Assembly (NCBI RefSeq): GCF_032854445.1
Contig: NC_088295.1
Coordinates: 94,171,805-94,235,804, forward strand
Source of the DNA: Liolophura sinensis
Lineage: Eukaryota; Mollusca; Polyplacophora; Chitonida; Chitonidae
Direction: 5' to 3'
DNA length: 64,000 nt
In this document: in pieces, positions 38,370 through 51,445 of the stretch
Layout: every line of letters starts with the position of its first letter
How positions within the stretch are numbered: position 1 is the first letter of the stretch
Position numbers and translations under genes: made by a program
Notes under the pieces: model-generated
Seen by the model: only the letters and a program-made list of their open reading frames with translations
What the model was told of the DNA's origin: nothing
The model's database searches: none

Positions 38370-39016
38370 GATAAAGGTTTCTCAGAGAGACTCACTTAGA
38401 ATTCTGATGTACATGGGTATCCCTGCAGAAGGTTTCTCAGAGAGACTCACTTAGAATTCTGATGTACATGGGTATCCCTGCAGAAGGTTTCTCAGAGAGA
38501 CTCACAGAGAATTCTGATGTACATGGGTATCCCTGCAGAAGGTTTCTCAGAGAGACTCACTTAGAATTCTGATGTACATGGGTATCCCTGCAGAAGGTTT
38601 CTCAGAGAGACTCACAGAGAATTCTGATGTACATGGGTATCCCTGCAGAAGGTTTCTCAGAGAGACTCACTTAGAATTCTGATGTACATGGGTATCCCTG
38701 CAGAAGGTTTCTCGGAGAGACTCACTTAGAATTCTGTTGTACATGGGTATCCCTGCAGAAGGTTTCTCAGAGAGACTCACTTAGAATTCTGATGTACATG
38801 GGTATCCCTGCAGAAGGTTTCTCGGAGAGACTCACTTAGAATTCTGTTGTACATGGGTATCCCTGCAGAAGGTTTCTCAGAGAGACTCACTTAGAATTCT
38901 GATGTACATGGGTATCCCTGCAGAAGGTTTCTCGGAGAGACTCACTTAGAATTCTGTTGTACATGGGTATCCCTGCAGAAGGTTTCTCGGAGAGACTCAC
39001 TTAGAATTCTGATATA
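38370..39016. repeat. 55-bp minisatellite, left block (GGGTATCCC subfamily)
   Basis: About 12 copies of a 55-bp unit, ATGTACATGGGTATCCCTGC, then AGAAGGTTTCTCAGAGAGAC and TCACTTAGAATTCTG. Every copy has GGGTATCCC. From about 38700 on, units alternate TTTCTCGG/CTGTTG with TTTCTCAG/CTGATG, giving a 110-bp dimer. Confidence 0.95.
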
Positions 39017-39809
39017 CAGTCAAACCTGTACCTACGGCCACCTGTAATCAGCGTCCATCTGCCGTAAGCGGCCATTCTCTGCTGCGACCAAACAATTTTC
39101 CATGTTGAATGACCTGTAATATGCGAGCACCTGTCCAACGCGTCCAACAGCCAATATATTTTGTCACCAAATTCTATATCAGCCTGCCCTGAGCGGCCGA
39201 TACTTTCAACAGTAATGATGATTGGCGCATCGGACATTCAAGAATTTCAAAATGGCGTCCACCCGACTTCAATAGTTTTTGTACTGATTAAAAGTTACAA
39301 CCTGCCACTTTGTGATGACAAGTGAAGTGTGAACATTATTGGTCAATAGCACTGAAGTCTGTTGTTCTTTAATCAGGCCTATCTGGTTATTGTCCGGACA
39401 CCCCTGCACTGTGGCAGTGAATTAGTTCCATGCTGAGGTCCCCGCTATGAATGCCATAAACAGCGGGCAAACTCCGATATAATCAGATATAATCTGACCT
39501 CCTGTGGTTCCTCCCATGAATGGTTTTTTTGACAAATTATGTGGCTTGCTTGGCCATTATCTTTACAAGCAAATGGTGTTCTGTTTTCATTTCATGTGGC
39601 CAAACTTTTGCCTGTAGCGGACACATGGAGAAACCTGAAACTCTTTCTGTAATCGCCTGTTAAATGTGTGAAGTCCATAGGTCTACCCCACAAAACTTAA
39701 AATGATTAAGTTATTATTCTACTACAACAACCTGTCCTATGTGGCCAACTGTCATATGCAGCCACTTGTTACGTTTCCCTTCACTGGCCGCATACAACAG
39801 GTTTGACTG
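39017..39809. mobile_element. Non-autonomous pogo/Tigger-like DNA transposon inserted in the 55-bp array
   Basis: A 793-bp non-repeat segment starts CAGTCAAACCTGT and ends with its exact complement, ACAGGTTTGACTG. The inverted similarity extends to about 24 bp (through GCGGCCA or ACGGCCA). TA lies on both sides (39015-39016 and 39810-39811), and the array sequence resumes directly, as expected for a TA target duplication. CAGT-starting ends with a TA target fit the pogo/Tigger group of Tc1-mariner transposons. No transposase is present. A 79-codon frame on the minus strand is not recognisable. Both ends carry repeated CCTGT...GGCCA subterminal motifs. Confidence 0.85.
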
Positions 39810-41147
39810 TACATGGATATCCCTGTAGAAGGTTTCTCAGAGAGACTCACTGAGAATTCTGATGTACATGGATATCCCTGCAGAAGGTTTCTCAGAGAGA
39901 CTCACTGAGAATTCTGTTGTACATGGATATCCCTGCAGAAGGTTCTCAGAGAGACTCGCTGAGAATTCTGATCTACATGGATATCCCTGCAGAAGGTTTC
40001 TCAGAGAGACTCGCAGAGAATTCTGATGTACATGGATATCCTTGCAGAAGGTTTCTCAGAGAGACTCACTGAGAATTCTGATGTACATGGATATCCCTGC
40101 AGAAGGTTTCTCAGGGAGACTCACTGAGAATTCTGATGTACATGGATATCCTTGCAGAAGGTTTCTCAGAGAGACTCACTGAGAATTCTGATGTACATGG
40201 ATATCCTTGCAGAAGGTTTCTCAGAGAGACTTACAGAGAATTCTGATGTACATGGATATCCCTGCAGAAGGTTTCTCAGAGAGACTCGCTGAGAATTCTG
40301 ATGTACATGGATATCCCTGCAGAAGGTTTCTCAGAGAGACTCACTGAGAATTCTGATGTACATGGATATCCCTGCAGAAGGTTTCTCAGAGAGACTCGCT
40401 GAGAATTCTGATGTACATGGATATCCCTGCAGAAGGTTTCTCAGAGAGACTCACAGAGAATTCTGATGTACATGGATATCCTTGCAGAAGGTTCTCAGAG
40501 AGACTCACTTAGAATTCTGATGTACATGGATATCCCTGCAGAGGGTTTCTCAGAGAGACTCACTGAGAATTCTGATGTACATGGATATCCCTGCAGAGGG
40601 TTTCTCAGAGAGACTCACTGAGAATTCTGATGTACATGGATATCCCTGCAGAAGGTTTCTCAGAGAGACTCACTGAGAATTCTGATGTACATGGATATCT
40701 CTGCAGAAGGTTTCTCAGAGAGACTCACTAAGAATTCTGATGTACATGGATATCTCTGCAGAAGGTTTCTCAGAGAGACTCACTGAGAATTCTGTTGTAC
40801 ATGGATATCCCTGCAGAAGGTTTCTCAGAGAGACTCACTGAGAATTCTGTTGTACATGGATATCCCTGCAGAAGGTTTCTCAGAGAGACTCACTGAGAAT
40901 TCTGTTGTACATGGATATCCCTGCAGAAGGTTTCTCAGAGAGACTCACTGAGAATTCTGATGTACATGGATATCCCTGCAGAAGGTTTCTCAGAGAGACT
41001 CACAGAGAATTCTGATGTACATGGATATCCCTGTAGAAGGTTCTCAGAGAGACTCACTGAGAATCCTGATGTACATGGATATCCCTGCAGAAGGTTCTCA
41101 GAGAGACTCACTGAGAATTCTGATGTACATGGATATCCCTGCAAAGG
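39810..41147. repeat. 55-bp minisatellite, right block (GGATATCCC subfamily)
   Basis: About 24 copies of the same 55-bp unit as the left block. All carry GGATATCC, most have CACTGAGAATTCTG, and a few are 54 bp (AAGGTTCTCAG). The block ends about 120 bp before the SLC16 exon that starts at 41270. Confidence 0.95.
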
Positions 41148-41346
41148 ATCGTGTCTGCACATACATACAGGTTACATGTCCGTCACTTGTACAGTTGACT
41201 GACACAATACATGTTATGTAGTTCAGTGTTTGCATGCTCATCAGCTTTTGTTTGTTGATATGTTTGCAGAATCCCACTCAGGGGCCTCATGTAGGGTGAA
41301 CTTCTCCAAGTAGGAGAACTTGTACTACAGCCTGCAGAAAGGCATC

Positions 41347-44300
41347 ATGGTCTCTGCCAATTCCAAAGAGGTAGGGTCCAGCAAGGACCCCGAACAGGAC
41401 TGCCTGGACCCCTCAGACCAGAATGCTCCCAGACTGGTGGAGCCTGTGGATGGAGGTTACGGCTGGGTCATCGTCTTCGCCTCTTTCATGTGTATGGTTA
41501 TAGTGGATGGTGTGAGCTTTTCTTACAGTATCTTCAACCTGGAGATCAGAAAACACTTTGATGTGAAACTCTCTCAGTCCACATGGGTTGGTTCGCTGCT
41601 GTTTGGCTGTTACTTAGTGGCTGGTGAGTACTTCTCCCTTCTAACCTAAAATTTTTTTCCCACGAACTTACATGTACATGTACTATATTTACTTATAATA
41701 TACTTACACATGAATACCTATACAGGTAATGGTGATTGACACGCTGCCATTTAGGGCAAGGGTAATCCATTTGGTCAAGCTGCACCATGAAGCTGAACAT
41801 CAGCCTTGTCTCATCATGACACAAATTATTCATCAAGTGCATAGGCTCGTAAGGACTGAAGTGCTAATGCTCTTGAAAATGGAATGTCCCTGGTAATACC
41901 TATTCATTTATTTTATTTTATTTATTTTTTGTGCATTTTTTTTTTCCGTCTCTTTGTGGAAAGTGTATTGGTTTGTTGCAAATTTAATTAGCAACAAAAA
42001 GACTTTAAACTTACTCTTCTCCAGGACCCTGTGTGTGTGTGTTACAGATGTAGATATCTTTCGTTTTCAGGTCCCTTTGTAAGCATGTTGGCCAACAAGT
42101 ATGGATGTCGTCGGATTACAATGGTGGGAGCAGTAATCTCTTGTGTGGCATTTGTACTCAGTGTTTTCTCTCCCAACATCGAGATGCTCATTGTCACTTA
42201 CGGAATACTGGGTGGTAAGGATAAGATCAGCCTGCTGTAGTTTTTAACACCCCTCCACCGTATTTGGTGATGTGAAAGGTCTGCAGTCTTGATAGCTGTA
42301 GACACGTCAGAAAATTGCTGGTCATTCTTGGCACATAAACCTAGCCACTCTTGTAGGATTTGTAAGGGATGAGAGTAAGAGAATTGGGAAACAAGGAGAC
42401 CAGTGGAGAACCCCAAATCCCAGCCATATAAAATCCTTGAGTGTGGGGTCCAAGATGAATCCCTAAGTCTGTGTACAGGTACACTGTAAATTAAGTTAAT
42501 ACAGTTTTTGTACATTGTATAAAGTTGAGATGAGTGGTGATATATTTGCGTCCTTACTTGACTTGAGGCTGTGTCACCAGTGTTTTCACAAACTTCGAAA
42601 CATAACATTTTTATGTTGTAATTGACTGTGTTCTATTTCCTTATAGGTATCGGTTTTGGCCTGATCTACCTGCCAGCTATCGTGATTGTGGGTTACTGGT
42701 TTGAGAAGAAGAGGGCCTTTGCTACGGGTATTACTGTGTGTGGGTCCGGCATTGGAGGGTTCATATTCCCGGCCATCAGTGTGTATTTATTGGAGGAGTA
42801 TGACTGGCGGGGGGCTACGGCTATCCTGGCTGGAATCATCCTTAACTGTGCTGTTCTTGGAGCATTATTCAGGCCACTGGAGCCTCCCAAAGTACGGCGA
42901 ATGAAACGCGGGGTCGTCCATAGAGGACTCATCATGAAAGCCTTAATTGAAGAGAAAAAGAGACAAAGAACTATCTCCAATGGTTCGCTTGACAATTGTA
43001 TTATTACAAAAGACAACAGAGTGATTAAAATAGACCAGATCAGCATCAGAAGTCGGAACGGGCTGATTCCGAGAATTAAAGAAACTCTGGGATTCAGCTC
43101 AAAGAGTTTGAATAAGAGTAAAAACAGCCTAGTCCTGCCTGGGATACCAGTATATATAGAAAATGGGACAATTACTGGAGGGGTGTATCGTCCGGCCAGC
43201 CGGGGCACTTCACAGCGACTGACAGCCATACCGCCACACATGCGCTCGGCAATGCGACCTCAGGTGCCATCTAGCAGCACCAGTACTGTCGGGGAGGAGG
43301 ACGGGGCTAAGGGTGTGATGAATGGGAACTGTAATGTGCCTAAGGCCCAGAGCTATGACACAATTCCACTCAGCAATCAGTGGGACAGTCTAATGGATGT
43401 CCCCCTCAACACCTGTAAAAAAAGTCTCAGTTGTAACTCAATGAATAACCACCACAAGGTTTTGGCAAGCAGTTTTGTAAATATGCCTGTAACTGCGTGT
43501 GGGTCAATGTACTCTTCACAAGTAAAACTAGTACGATCTGCACGGTCCTTGTACGATAGTCAAGGAAACAAGAACAGTGTGGCTGTGGGCACGGCACTAG
43601 TTGCAGGTAGCGTGCTGAGTGTGCCCCAGTACAGTGCCAGCATTCAGAGCTTGGAATACATGTACCCAGAAGAACCCTCTTGTATGGCCAGTGCTTTACA
43701 GGTTGTCAAGAGGATATTTGATGTATCCTTGCTGAAGAGTCCCATGTTTGCCTTACTCTGTATCCTCAGTACAATGAGCATGTTAGGTAAGTGCAATTTT
43801 TGTCCTCATACATTCCAGACTGGCTACAAACCAGCTGTGTTATAATTGTGTGTATACTAAAAGTGACATTAATTTTCTTAGTGTGCTCTGTGGAGTTTCC
43901 AGTTATCTTACAGCTGAGAGTACACAGGACATCTTTATCTTATCTTGTGACATGGCTACTATGTACCACTACATTCTGGTAACTGAGAGCATACAGTATC
44001 CATGTCACAAGATAAGAAAAGGATCTCGTGTGTCCTACCACAAAATTCTGAGAGCACACAGTATCCATGTCACAAGACAAGACAATCTCCTGTGTCCTAC
44101 CACAAAATTCTGAGAGCACACAGTATCCATGTCACAAGACAAGACAATCTCCTGTGTCCTACCACAGAATTCTGAAAGCACACAATATCCATGTCACAAG
44201 ACAAAGATCCCCTTTGTCCTATCACTGCATTCTTAGAGCACACAGTATCCATGTCACAAGACAAGACAATCTCCTGTGTCCTACCACAGAATTCTGAAAG

Positions 44301-46059
44301 CACACAATATCCATGTCACAAGACAAGACAATCTCCTGTGTCCTACCACAGAATTCTGAGAGCACACAATATCCATGTCACAAGATAAGACAAAGATCTC
44401 CTGTGTCCTACCACAGAATTCTGAAAGCACACAGTATCCATGTCACAAGACAAAGATCCCCTTTGTCCTACCACTGCATTCTTAGAGCACACAGTATCCA
44501 TGTCACAAGACAAAGATCCCCTTTGTCCTACCACTGCATTCTTAGAGCACACAGTATCCATGTCACAAGACAAAGATCCCCTTTGTCCTACCACAGCATT
44601 CTGAGTGCAAACAGAATCCACTTCACAAGAGACCTCAGCATACTTCATTATCTAGTGGTAAGAACATGCCATCGCTGATGACCTGTTGACAGCTGTTTTT
44701 CAGAGTGAATTTTTTTGTATGTTTCAGGGTTTTTCATTCCCTTCATATACATCCAGCCCTTTGCAGAGACGGTAGTGGGCGTGGATACCAAGGATTCTGC
44801 CTTCCTCTTGTCCATCATTAGCATTGCTAACACGGTAGGCCGGGTGATTTCAGGCTGGGTCGCTGACCGCCCTTGGGCCAACTCGCTGATCATCAACAAC
44901 ATGGCGCTTGTTTTGGCTGGACTTCTCACTTGTATTGTGCCTTTTTGTACAAGCTATGCCCTGCTTTCGGCTTTTTCCGTCTGCTTTGGAATATGCATAG
45001 GTGAGCTGGTGTGCATAATTGCCCTATAACATTTAGTGTGAGATTTGTGGGATACATCTCCGGACCCCACATGTTTTATCTAGATTAAGTATTTTCAGCA
45101 TATCTGATCTGACATGACTTGGTGGATGGATCGGTTAGTTTTTCTTCGTTTTGACCATGCTGTCTGTTCTGTGTATAGAGACTGACATATTCTCTTCTGT
45201 GTCATACTTTTATGGTACTTACCATGTTTTTCTTTACTTTGGATTTCAGCAACATTTGTGTCTCTGCGCTCAATTTTGCTGGTGGACCTTCTTGGGCTCG
45301 AAAAGTTGACAAACTCATTTGGGTTGCTGATTCTGTTTCAGGGGGTAGCCACCATGGCTGGCTCACCTTTAGCGGGTAAGTCAGACCTAACACCTGACAA
45401 AAGTGTTTGATAAAACGTTATGAATGCTCAGACAGGTTCCTGATAACAGTGGCTTTGTAATACTCCCAAATATTGTGTCCGTTGCCTCAAGCAAGGACAA
45501 TATTTTCTATAAGCTGATCTCGAGAGTTGAGACGACAGATAACACACGTCCTACTGGCTTGGAAACCTTTCATTGAACCACTTTCATTATCAGAAGTAAC
45601 ATCTTGTTCTCTTATGAAAATACCAAGTGGACATGTTTGCTGTGTATGTGTATAGTCATATAGACTGATAAGAAATGTTAGTTATGCATGAGTGGAACTT
45701 GTAAGACAATCTTATTTGCTTTATCAGTGTACATTGTATGTGTAGTTCAGGATTGTTTGATACTGTTCCTGCTATATCTTCCCTAAAGTTTTATTTACTG
45801 TGTTTCTTGCGATATATAATGAAGGATGGCATCTTAATCTGGCGTTTGCTTTTCTCTTGTAGCGACCGTCTTCGAATCCACAGGGAATTTGAATGACTCC
45901 TTCTACATGGCTGGAGCTCTCATAATACTGTCTGGAGCACTGGGGTTTCCTCTGCGCAAAATAAAAGACTGGGAAGAGTCGCGGAGAGCCCCTCCTTTAC
46001 CGGAGAGTGTTCCCGTGACAGAAACCATCCATCTGGAGTCTGTGGACACGGACATTTGA
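41347..46059 (+). CDS. SLC16 (monocarboxylate-transporter-like) 12-TM transporter
   Basis: Six coding exons join in frame: 41347-41623, 42071-42214, 42647-43786, 44728-45000, 45250-45375 and 45863-46059 (TGA). All introns are GT-AG, all five are phase 1, and the product is 718 residues. Family marks are the TM1 motif DGGYGW (residues 35-40), [14 protein letters not shown] entering TM3, the TM5 motif [12 protein letters not shown] (157-168), and C-terminal [21 protein letters not shown] long hydrophilic loop (about residues 230-495) lies between TM6 and TM7, making the protein longer than typical family members of about 450-550 residues. SLC16 proteins carry lactate, pyruvate, other monocarboxylates, thyroid hormone, aromatic amino acids or creatine across the plasma membrane. 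The substrate cannot be read here; by feel it resembles the MCT9/12/14 branch. The start ATG has strong context (A at -3, G at +4). The exon itself probably begins at 41270 after TTTGCAG, giving a 77-nt 5' UTR part. Confidence 0.95.
43985..44640. repeat. 60-62-bp minisatellite in SLC16 intron 3
   Basis: About 11 copies of CTGAGAGCACACAGTATCCA, then TGTCACAAGACAAGACAATC and TCCTGTGTCCTACCACAAAATT. The 3' copies have CAAAGATCCCCTTTGTCCTA instead. The array is confined to the intron (43787-44727), ends about 90 bp before the exon 4 acceptor, and carries no splice-site copies. Confidence 0.93.
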
Positions 46060-49000
46060 ACTGGCGTGCTGTGTTTTGTGAAGACATTCACTGAAGCAAT
46101 ATGCCTGTGCTTGTTAATATGGGAGACGCACACTAATGAACATACAAATGCATATATACAGAGATTCATATATACAAATATATATATATTACACATAGTA
46201 TTTTTAAATTCTCAGTGTAAACTTGGATTATGCGATAGTTGTTGGACTGGCTACCCTCTAGTGTTCTGTGCGATGAAAAGAGCAGATGTCATGACCCCTG
46301 ACCTCTGACCTGACCTGCTCTTCTTTAGTCGGGCAGCTCTGTGAGTGAGTGTAGGCCGCAGATGGTGATGGTGAATGCAGGATGCTGACAGCTAGGTGCT
46401 CCAGATTTGCTATGTTGTATTTGCCAGCCACTTGTCATAGGAGGAGCTGTCCTGTCATAGGGACCATGGTAGCATAATACTTGAAATGAGAGAAAGGCAG
46501 ACAGAGAGAGAAAGAGAGGAGGTGGATGGGTGGATTCGGTCAATACCAACAGGGTTAACTGCACCCGATATTTGGTGGTTCTGGACTGTAGACAAGTTTT
46601 CGCAACACACTGTCATTTTTTCTCTTGGTTTGTCAATATTTGCTGGTATGTTTGTCTACATGTATATAGATGTGAGCTATATATCTTTTAACATCTCTCA
46701 TACAATTGGAGGCAGTGTGTGCCAGTGATATTGTCAATGTCATTTTGCTGACTATTTTCTCCACTGTCCTGCATGAGGTTACCCTTGATCCATGATCTTA
46801 CCCTTGATCAGTGATCTTACCCTTGATCCATGATCTTACCTACCATTTGGGCACTTACAACTGGCCAAGTGATTCCTGGATAACGCCAGTACTTAATCAT
46901 GCACACACATGTTTCACTCTAAGTGTTCACTGAAGAAGCTCTGTAATTGTTGTGTTCTTGATGGTTGTTTTCTTTCTGCTGTTCAATTTATTTCTTTAAT
47001 ATAAAAAGTGCATGCTCTTTAAATCTACTTGAAAAGTTTTTAGCTCATGAAGTAGATAAGTTTATTAATATTTTCTTTCATTTTGTTGGAATATTCATGC
47101 AATAACCATATACATTAATAAAAGTCGATGAGTCTTTTTCATGGTTAGTGATTAAATCTCCTATTAGGTCATGGATAAATCTGGTTAATGTGGACTGACT
47201 GCAGACTGCTGAAGGGAGGTAACTCTGTGTGTAGTCTTACTTGTAACAGGTTATGAATTGCCTTAAGTCTGTTAAGTCTGTGTAGTGCTCTTGAGATATA
47301 GTCATATTGTTTTCCTTTATACATGTATTTTGTGTATTTTGTATATTTGTTTTATTCCATAGAAGAAGTGATATTAGGGAGTAGGAGAGAAGTCTCCTCT
47401 GTGAATGGTTTACCTGTGCATACGTGCACTTAGATCATGTAGCCTTCAGTTCTGTTGTCTGTTAGTCATCAGATATTTTCCTGCATTGGGTGTGGGGGGA
47501 GACTTGAATGTGAAGGTGAAAATATGGCAGTGTTGCCTTGATTTAGTAGTATGTTGCACAGTTTTAGGTGAATGATCCTGGATGTATTATTTTCTTGGTT
47601 TATCAAAACCTGTTACAACATTGTCTGTTGTTGTTATTGCTGCTTTTAGTGCTTGTGAGTTAGTCAGATCCTTTGTTTTGATCCATTTTGTTAAATAGGT
47701 TTGACACTCCAGTATTTATTACTTGTGCTATTGTAGCCTGATTTTTCTCTGGTAAAAATCACCCCCTCCCCTCCTGCCCACAGTCTCGGCCCACCCCTTC
47801 CCCCACCCCCAAGTGGACTCACTTGGTTGTGGTTATATAAACCTTAGAGGCCAGTCATTCAGAAGTGTACTACAGTTAAGCCAGACTTAACCTCTATACC
47901 AGTCTTATTGTTAGGTAACGGCCGTTTGATCCAGACTAATGTTAATACTGGGCTGAACTGTTAATACACTTTCAGACAGCTGAATTAAGGATACTGTCCA
48001 CAGCTCTATACCCTAAACGGTGGAGCTGCCTTTGTGGGCATAAACGGTGTCCCAGTGTTAACCAGAGTTGTTAGATACTGCCGGATTTGTTAGATTAGTA
48101 CCTATGTCATTTTGACAGTACTGAAAAAAGTGTCCACATAAACCTGTAGGGTTTATACTTTCATAGGAGAGAGTTAATGATTATGAGATAATAATGCAAG
48201 TCTGTGAGTCAGCTACCACCTATTTTGTTGGAGGCCTGGTGGTTGGGAGTTCTAGATGGAGCATGACTCTGAAGTCGCTGGTTCAAAGCTCAGCCTGTTT
48301 TCAGCACTAGACTTAGTGCTTTTCCCAGAAAGCGTAATTCCTAACAGGGAGAATACTGTCACCTCTTTCCTTGTTTGGAGCATAGATTTCTGCTTTATGT
48401 ATATCACCTTTCATTTCCTTCATACATTTTGCATGCAGTATTCATGTATACATGTTTACTGCATGTGCAAATAGTTTGAATATGTAAGTCAGTGATGTTT
48501 ACCAGTTGTATGTGAAGAATTAGGCTTGAGCAGATGTGATCACCACAAGATGTCGCCTCAGTTAATAAGCTACTCGTATTCATGCTGGAGATTTTGCGTT
48601 CTTTATGATGTTTGTTTATATTATAGTGTACAGAGTGTACATGTCTGGTGGCTGATAATGCTGTCAGGGACACACATGATCCTGTAAACCCTGCTTGTTA
48701 TGATGTCTGCCTATTGTTCTCCCTCTCACCTGTTCATGTCACACTCCATTGCATTAGCAAACATCCCCATTTATTGTGTACCTTGGTATACTACATTGTA
48801 CATATATCTCTGCCCTGCCCCCAATTACCCCCCCCCCCACCCCCACCCCCAGCCCGCCCCGCCCCGCCCCATGATGCCATTGTTTTCTAGTTATTATATA
48901 TTTTTGGCCATGTGTTTGTTGTCAGATCCAAGCTGTACATATTGTACCCATAAAGGTGTACATTATTCCTGTTTTGTTGCTAGATGTGTAAAATATTCAA

Positions 49001-49725
49001 TTGATGAATTTCCGTTTACCGTGTACATGTACAAGTTTTGTATGGTCAGGTCAATCCATATATGTTTTATACAGGGTGTTATATAGGTAGATGTGTTGTA
49101 GTTTGTGTAGCAGTGTCAGTCTAATGCAGATTACATAACAGTGTCTGAGGTGGTCACTTAGACTGTGGGTATTAGGGAGGCACTGTTCAAAAGTGTATTA
49201 AAAATCAGGCTTGCCTGGTAAATCTTAATACCAGTCTGGACATTATGCAAGACTAATGGGACTTTGGTCCAAATTAACATGAATCCAAACTTAAGTGCAG
49301 GTACACTTTTGACCTGTGGGGACAGCCTGTCCCACAGGCCCGTCATACAGGCCCGTCCACCCGGCCATCCCACAGTCTGGCCTATACTATTATATATGAC
49401 TACATGTATGTCAGCCAGATATGAAATAACAGGAAAGTCCGTTATGATTAGCCTTTGTTTTCTAGTCTGCAGATTCAGCCATATTTACACACACTCATAC
49501 TTTTGTAGTACATGTATCATATCCACAGAACAGTTTTTCTAAGTTTCTATTCTGTGAGCAGACAGAGGATAAAGGGGAGGTGTGAGTGTGTCTGACTTGT
49601 CACAGGCCTGACTGACAGACTGCAGATACCTGTGTATCAGCTGCATGGATCTCGTTTTTACTGCATCAGTTGTTTTACTAGAAAACTGCTGCAGTGCTTT
49701 CAACTGAAATAAAGTACTTGTCAAC
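46060..49725 (+). other. SLC16 3' UTR and downstream flank
   Basis: AATAAA signals lie at 47117-47122 and 49708-49713. Either could end the SLC16 transcript, and the first gives a 3' UTR of about 1.1 kb. A three-copy repeat of CTTACCCTTGATC lies at about 46780-46840. A very C-rich run is at 48828-48870. No other gene was recognised. The short frames here are low-complexity. Confidence 0.45.
48225..48335 (+). mobile_element. tRNA-derived SINE head
   Basis: The sequence GGCCTGGTGGTTGGGAGTTC ... GACTCTGAAGTC ... GGTTCAAAGCTC resembles a tRNA, with a box-A-like start, an anticodon-arm-like GACT/AGTC stem and a box-B-like GGTTCAAAGCT. It continues into CACTAGACTTAGTGCTTTTCCCAG, like many SINE bodies. 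The promoter boxes are imperfect, and no target duplication was measured. Confidence 0.4.
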
Positions 49726-49849
49726 ACAAATATGCTGTGAGTTATCTCTGTTAGGTTTCATATAAAGCTTTCTTTAGAGATTTTAGGAATCTGTTGACCA
49801 ACAGAAACTTTAGCTGGTATTGAGATTTTATTGCTCTGAGCAAGTCAAA

Positions 49850-51445
49850 TGGTTTATCAAGGGCTTTATTGTGAAAGCACAGCCTCTGTCACAGAGTCCT
49901 TCATCACCAGATGACTAGGGGGCTATACTGTGACAGCACAGCCTCTGTCACAGAGTCCTTCATCACCAGATGACTAGGGGGCTATACTGTGACAGCACAG
50001 CCTCTGTCACAAAGTCATGTATGTCTGTCAGCCATCATCACAAGATGACAAAGGTACTACACAGTGTCTGTACAGCCTCTGTCACAAAGTCATGTATGTC
50101 TGTCAGCCTTCATCACAAGATGACAAGGGTACTACACAGTGCCTGTACAGCCTCTGTCACAAAGTACCGGTACGTCCTGTATGTCTGTCAGCCTTCATCA
50201 CAAGATGACAAGGGTACCACACAGTGCCTGTACAGCCTCTGTCACAAAGTCATGTATGTCTGTCAGCCATCATCACAAGATGACAAGGGTACCACACAGT
50301 GCCTGTACAGCCTCTGTCACAAAGTCATGTATGTCTGTCAGCCTTCATCACAAGATGACAAGGGTACTACACAGTGCCTGTACAGCCTCTGTCACAAAGT
50401 ACCGGTACGTCCTGTATGTCTGTCAGCCATCATCACAAGATGACAAGGGTACCACACAGTGCCTGTACAGCCTCTGTCACAAAGTCATGTAGGCCTATGT
50501 CTGTCAGCCTTCATCACAAGATGACAAAGGTACTACACAGTGCCTGTACAGCCTCTGTCACAAAGTCATGTATGTCTGTCAGCCTTCATCACAAGATGAC
50601 AAAGGTACTACACAGTGTCTGTACAGCCTCTGTCACAAAGTCATGTATGTCTGTCAGCCTTCATCACAAGATGACAAGGGTACTACACAGTGCCTGTACA
50701 GCCTCTGTCACAAAGTACCGGTACGTCCTGTATGTCTGTCAGCCTTCATCACAAGATGACAAGGGTACTACAGAGTGCCTGTACAGCCTCTGTCACAAAG
50801 TACCGGTACGTCCTGTATGTCTGTCAGCCTTCATCACAAGATGACAAGGGTACTACACAGTGCCTGTACAGCCTCTGTCACAAAGTCATGTATGTCTGTC
50901 AGCCATCATCACAAGATGACAATGGTACTACACAGTGCCTGTACAGCCTCTGTCACAAAGTCCTGTATGTCTGTCAGACTTCATCACAAGATGACAAGGG
51001 CACTACACAGTGCCTGTACAGCCTCTGTCACAAAGTCCTGCATGTCTGTCAGCCTTCATTACAAGATGACAAGGGTACCACACAGTGCCTGTACAGCCTC
51101 TGTCACAAAGTCATGTATGTCTGTCAGACTTCATCACAAGATGACAAGGGTACTACACAGTGCCTGTACAGCCTCTGTCACAAAGTCATGTATGTCTGTC
51201 AGCCTTCATCACAAGATGACAAGGGTACTACACAGTGCCTGTACAGCCTCTGTCACAAAGTCCTGTATGTCTGTCAGCCTTCATCACAAGATGACAAGGG
51301 CACTACACAGTGCCTGTACAGCCTCTGTCACAAAGTCCTGCATGTCTGTCAGCCTTCATTACAAGATGACAAGGGTACCACACAGTGCCTGTACAGCCTC
51401 TGTCACAAAGTCCTGCATGTCTGTCAGCCTTCATCACAAGATGTA
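49850..51445. repeat. 75-bp minisatellite between SLC16 and SIAE
   Basis: About 20 copies of CTTCATCACAAGATGACAAG, then GGTACTACACAGTGCCTGTA, CAGCCTCTGTCACAAAGTCA and TGTATGTCTGTCAGC. A recurring 85-bp variant carries ACCGGTACGTCC. The first two units (49870-49990) are an approximately 60-bp relative with ACTAGGGGGCTATACTG. The 75-bp period keeps several plus-strand frames open for up to 290 codons; these are not called as genes. Confidence 0.95.

Noticed and set aside
39001-39237. 78-codon minus frame inside the pogo/Tigger-like element as a transposase piece
   Set aside because: No DDE, helix-turn-helix or CENP-B-like motif is visible, and it runs across the element end into the array.
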